A DNA stretch of 7,080 nt from assembly GCA_012521455.1 (NCBI GenBank), contig JAAYMJ010000288.1:1-7080 (forward strand), written 5' to 3'. The notes beneath the pieces were generated by a model. That model saw only the letters and a list, made by a program, of their open reading frames with translations, had not been told where the DNA came from and did not search any database. Below, in pieces: positions 5,626-7,080 of the stretch; within the stretch, counting starts at the first letter, position 1, and the number at the start of each line of letters is the position of its first letter. Origin of the DNA: Clostridiaceae bacterium. GTDB taxonomy: Bacteria; Bacillota; Clostridia; UMGS1883; JAAYMJ01. Position numbers and translations under genes: made by a program.

Positions 5626-6331
5626 ACCCGTTTAAAATTTGATATAACCTGTTTATTTCTTCTTCCTCCGCCTCAGGAGTGTCTTTTAGGGGAAACTCAA
5701 TGCCCATTTCGTCGTATTTGTCAAGGCAGAGTTTCCTAAAGGGCAAAAGCTCGATTTTTTCAATGCACTGATACATTTCCTTTAATGCTTTCAAATAAAG
5801 CATATCTTCTTCTTTCCCCGTCAAACCAGGCACCACCACATGGCGGACCCATGTGGGGATTTTCTTTTCATTTAATATTTCCAAAAATCTTAAAACCTTG
5901 TCCATATCAGCCAAGGTATTTTTTTTGTACTCATCTTTTTTCGTGAATTTTATGTCCAAAAGCACCAAATCCGTAACTTCCAAAAGGCCGTCAATATTTT
6001 TGGGGATTAGGCTTCCCGAGGTGTCCAAGGCTGTATGGATTCCTTTTTCCTTGCAAAGGGTAAAAAACTCCTGTACAAACTCACTTTGCAAAAGGGGCTC
6101 CCCTCCTGAAACCGTAACCCCGCCCCCGTTTTTAAAAAATGGCTCATACCTTATGATTTTTTCATAGAGGGCCTTACTTGTAAACCTGCTGCCCCCTTCT
6201 TTCAGCGCCCATGTTTCAGGATTGTGGCAGTACAAGCACCGCAGATTACACCCCTGCAAAAAAACGCAAACCCTTATTCCCGGCCCGTCAACCGTGCTGC
6301 CTGTGTGAATGGAATTAATATAGCCTGCCAT
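5624..6331 (-). CDS. pflA: Pyruvate formate-lyase activating enzyme (radical SAM glycyl-radical activase)
   Basis: This 235-residue radical SAM enzyme uses a [4Fe-4S] cluster and S-adenosylmethionine to form the glycyl radical on pyruvate formate-lyase in the anaerobic cytoplasm. VDGPGIRVCVFLQGC leads into the cluster motif C28-x3-C32-x2-C35 (CNLRCLYC), followed by HNPETW. SGGEPLL (75-81) is the SAM-contacting GGE motif. DIKF (126-129), VRHVVVPG (162-169) and LLPFRKL (195-201) also fit PflA. There is no extra 8-Fe ferredoxin insert of the kind seen in activases for some other glycyl-radical enzymes, which supports PflA itself. The ATG at 6331-6329 has AAGGGGGAG just upstream. No pyruvate formate-lyase gene (pflB) lies beside it: the neighbours are the B6 kinase and dapL, each bounded by terminators. 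The partner must therefore be elsewhere, and activation of another glycyl-radical enzyme cannot be excluded. Confidence 0.93.
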   Translation of the reverse strand: MAGYINSIHTGSTVDGPGIRVCVFLQGCNLRCLYCHNPETWALKEGGSRFTSKALYEKIIRYEPFFKNGGGVTVSGGEPLLQSEFVQEFFTLCKEKGIHTALDTSGSLIPKNIDGLLEVTDLVLLDIKFTKKDEYKKNTLADMDKVLRFLEILNEKKIPTWVRHVVVPGLTGKEEDMLYLKALKEMYQCIEKIELLPFRKLCLDKYDEMGIEFPLKDTPEAEEEEINRLYQILNG

Positions 6332-6360
6332 AGCTCCCCCTTCTTGACAAAGCCAAATAT

Positions 6361-6388
6361 ATGATAGTATTTATTATATTTATTGAAA
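6361..6388 (-). promoter_or_regulatory. Weak candidate promoter of pflA
   Basis: On the minus strand TTTCAA (6388-6383) and TATCAT (6366-6361) are separated by 16 nt, giving a leader of about 23 nt. The -10 is good (five of six) and the -35 is poor. A perfect TATAAT at 6378-6373 is an alternative -10, but it has no recognisable -35. Confidence 0.35.
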
Positions 6389-6446
6389 AAATGCAAATAT
6401 TAAAATTCCTACATATTTAATCGGAAAAACCCGCAACGGATTTTGG

Positions 6447-6487
6447 GAAAAACCAAAAGCACAACCGCAAAAGGACGGGCTTTTTGG
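6447..6487 (-). terminator. Second terminator-like hairpin downstream of dapL
   Basis: On the minus strand CCAAAAAGC (6487-6479) pairs with GCTTTTGG (6460-6453) with one bulged A. An inner CCG/CGG pair (6478-6476 with 6467-6465) extends it, and TTTTT follows. It lies about 80 nt beyond the main dapL terminator. The stem is A/U-rich and imperfect, so its strength is doubtful. Confidence 0.4.
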
Positions 6488-6568
6488 CTAAATTTGTTTT
6501 ACACAAATCTTTTAAAAAATTCAAAAGAACGCTTTTTCAATATATTTTTCTATCTGCAAAAACTAACG

Positions 6569-6596
6569 AAAAAGGGCTGATTAACAAGCCCTTTTT
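6569..6596. terminator. Terminator of dapL (bidirectional form)
   Basis: AAAAAGGGCT (6569-6578) and AGCCCTTTTT (6587-6596) form a perfect 10-bp stem with an 8-nt loop. It is 75 nt past the dapL stop on the minus strand. The symmetry allows action in both directions, but no plus-strand gene ends nearby. Confidence 0.87.
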
Positions 6597-6648
6597 AAAA
6601 CCAAATCCTTATATTAAGTTATACTTCATTTAAACGCAAAAAACAAGG

Positions 6649-6670
6649 GTGAAAATTGACATAATTTCAC
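6649..6670 (-). repeat. Short inverted repeat directly after dapL
   Basis: GTGAAA (6649-6654) and TTTCAC (6665-6670) are 6-bp arms around a 10-nt loop, ending one base from the dapL stop codon. On the minus strand it is followed by CCTTGTTTTTTG, so it may be a weak terminator ahead of the stronger one at 6569-6596. Confidence 0.35.
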
Positions 6671-6671
6671 A

Positions 6672-7080
6672 TTATTTTAAAACGTTTTTTATCCTTTTTA
6701 CCGCCTCAATGGTCTTGTCCCTGTCCCCAAAGGCGGTGAGCCTGAAAAATCCTTCCCCGTTTCTGCCGAAACCTTCCCCGGGGGTCCCCACCACATGGGC
6801 TTTTTCCAAAATATAGTCAAAAAATTCCCATGAGCTCATGTTGTTGGGACATTTTAGCCAGATATAGGGCGAGTTTTTGCCCCCCGTATACCAAATCCCA
6901 AGCTCTGACAAAGCCTCGGCAATTATCTTTGCGTTTTCCATGTAATAGGCGATATTTTTCTTAACTTCCCGCTGCCCTTTTTGGGTAAACACGGCGTAGG
7001 CCCCCGCCTGCACTATGTAGCTGACCCCGTTTAATTTGGTGCTCTGGCGCCTGAACCACATCTGGTTTAAATTCAGCCCC
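6672..7080 (-). CDS. dapL: LL-diaminopimelate aminotransferase, C-terminal part (5' end outside window)
   Basis: The frame is open from the right edge and encodes the last 135 residues of a PLP-dependent aminotransferase of about 400. DapL converts tetrahydrodipicolinate directly to LL-diaminopimelate with glutamate as amino donor, for lysine and peptidoglycan synthesis. The segments MWFRRQSTKLNGVSYIVQ, YYMENAKII, NSPYIWLKCPNNMSSWEFFD, VVGTPGEGFGRNGEGFFR and RLTAFG are characteristic of DapL; the Arg in FFRLTAFG is the substrate carboxylate-binding arginine of this fold. The PLP lysine lies in the missing part. An internal ATG at 7061 is not the start, because the family match continues upstream through GLNLNQ to the edge. 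DapL is common in clostridia. No partner gene of the pathway lies in the window, and the transcript ends at 6569-6596. Confidence 0.94.
   Translation of the reverse strand, partial: GLNLNQMWFRRQSTKLNGVSYIVQAGAYAVFTQKGQREVKKNIAYYMENAKIIAEALSELGIWYTGGKNSPYIWLKCPNNMSSWEFFDYILEKAHVVGTPGEGFGRNGEGFFRLTAFGDRDKTIEAVKRIKNVLK

Larger units (their letters stand above)
6332..6671. other. Gene-free region between dapL and pflA
   Basis: These 340 nt are very AT-rich and contain no plausible coding frame. They hold the pflA promoter region (6354-6400), a terminator-like hairpin at 6447-6487, small inverted repeats (ATTTGT/ACAAAT at 6492-6508), the dapL terminator at 6569-6596 and a hairpin just after dapL at 6649-6670. 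No recognised riboswitch or RNA gene was found. Confidence 0.7.

Noticed and set aside
6656..6661. TTGACA on the plus strand as a promoter -35
   Set aside because: No -10 follows at proper spacing and only the antisense of dapL lies downstream.
1..7080. Mobile element, phage, CRISPR or defence locus
   Set aside because: All genes are core metabolic or sporulation functions; no transposase, integrase, long direct repeats or spaced repeats are visible.

Overview
The window looks like an ordinary stretch of chromosome from an endospore-forming, low-to-mid GC member of the Firmicutes, most likely an anaerobic clostridium. Four things support this: a complete spoIIA sporulation operon, a fused homocysteine methyltransferase/methylene-THF reductase of the Bacillus YitJ type, a pyruvate formate-lyase activating enzyme, and an LL-diaminopimelate aminotransferase (DapL). 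Signals are Firmicutes-like: strong GGAGG-type ribosome binding sites, several TTG starts, sigma-A-like promoters and GC-hairpin/U-run terminators. I see no mobile element, phage gene, CRISPR array, tRNA or rRNA.

Layout from left to right. (1) 1-794, minus: 5' part of an SAM-dependent methyltransferase gene of the COG1092 type, running off the left edge, with a clear promoter at 833-861. (2) 795-1001: divergent intergenic region with an operator-like inverted repeat and an unexplained plus-strand terminator. (3) 1002-2762, plus: fused homocysteine S-methyltransferase/MTHFR, closed by a strong terminator that overlaps the end of the gene. (4) 2888-4424, minus: spoIIAA-spoIIAB-sigF, convergent with the fusion gene and driven by a near-consensus sigma-H promoter at 4471-4499 with a candidate Spo0A box upstream. 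(5) 4700-5560, plus: a PdxK/PdxY-type vitamin B6 kinase, divergent from spoIIA, with its own promoter and terminator. (6) 5624-6331, minus: pflA, tail-to-tail with the kinase; each gene has its own terminator. (7) 6332-6671: gene-free region with hairpins. (8) 6672-7080, minus: 3' end of dapL, cut by the right edge.

Only the spoIIA genes form an operon. SpoIIAB is the kinase/anti-sigma factor that holds sigma-F inactive; SpoIIAA, when unphosphorylated, releases it, switching on forespore transcription. The other genes are single-gene units in one-carbon/methionine metabolism, B6 salvage, anaerobic pyruvate metabolism, lysine/peptidoglycan precursor synthesis and (probably) RNA methylation. 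Nothing here forms a convincing new multi-gene system. The points most worth a second look are regulatory: the layered spoIIA promoter, the two matching TTG starts in that operon, the poorly placed start signal of the B6 kinase, and the unexplained hairpins between genes.
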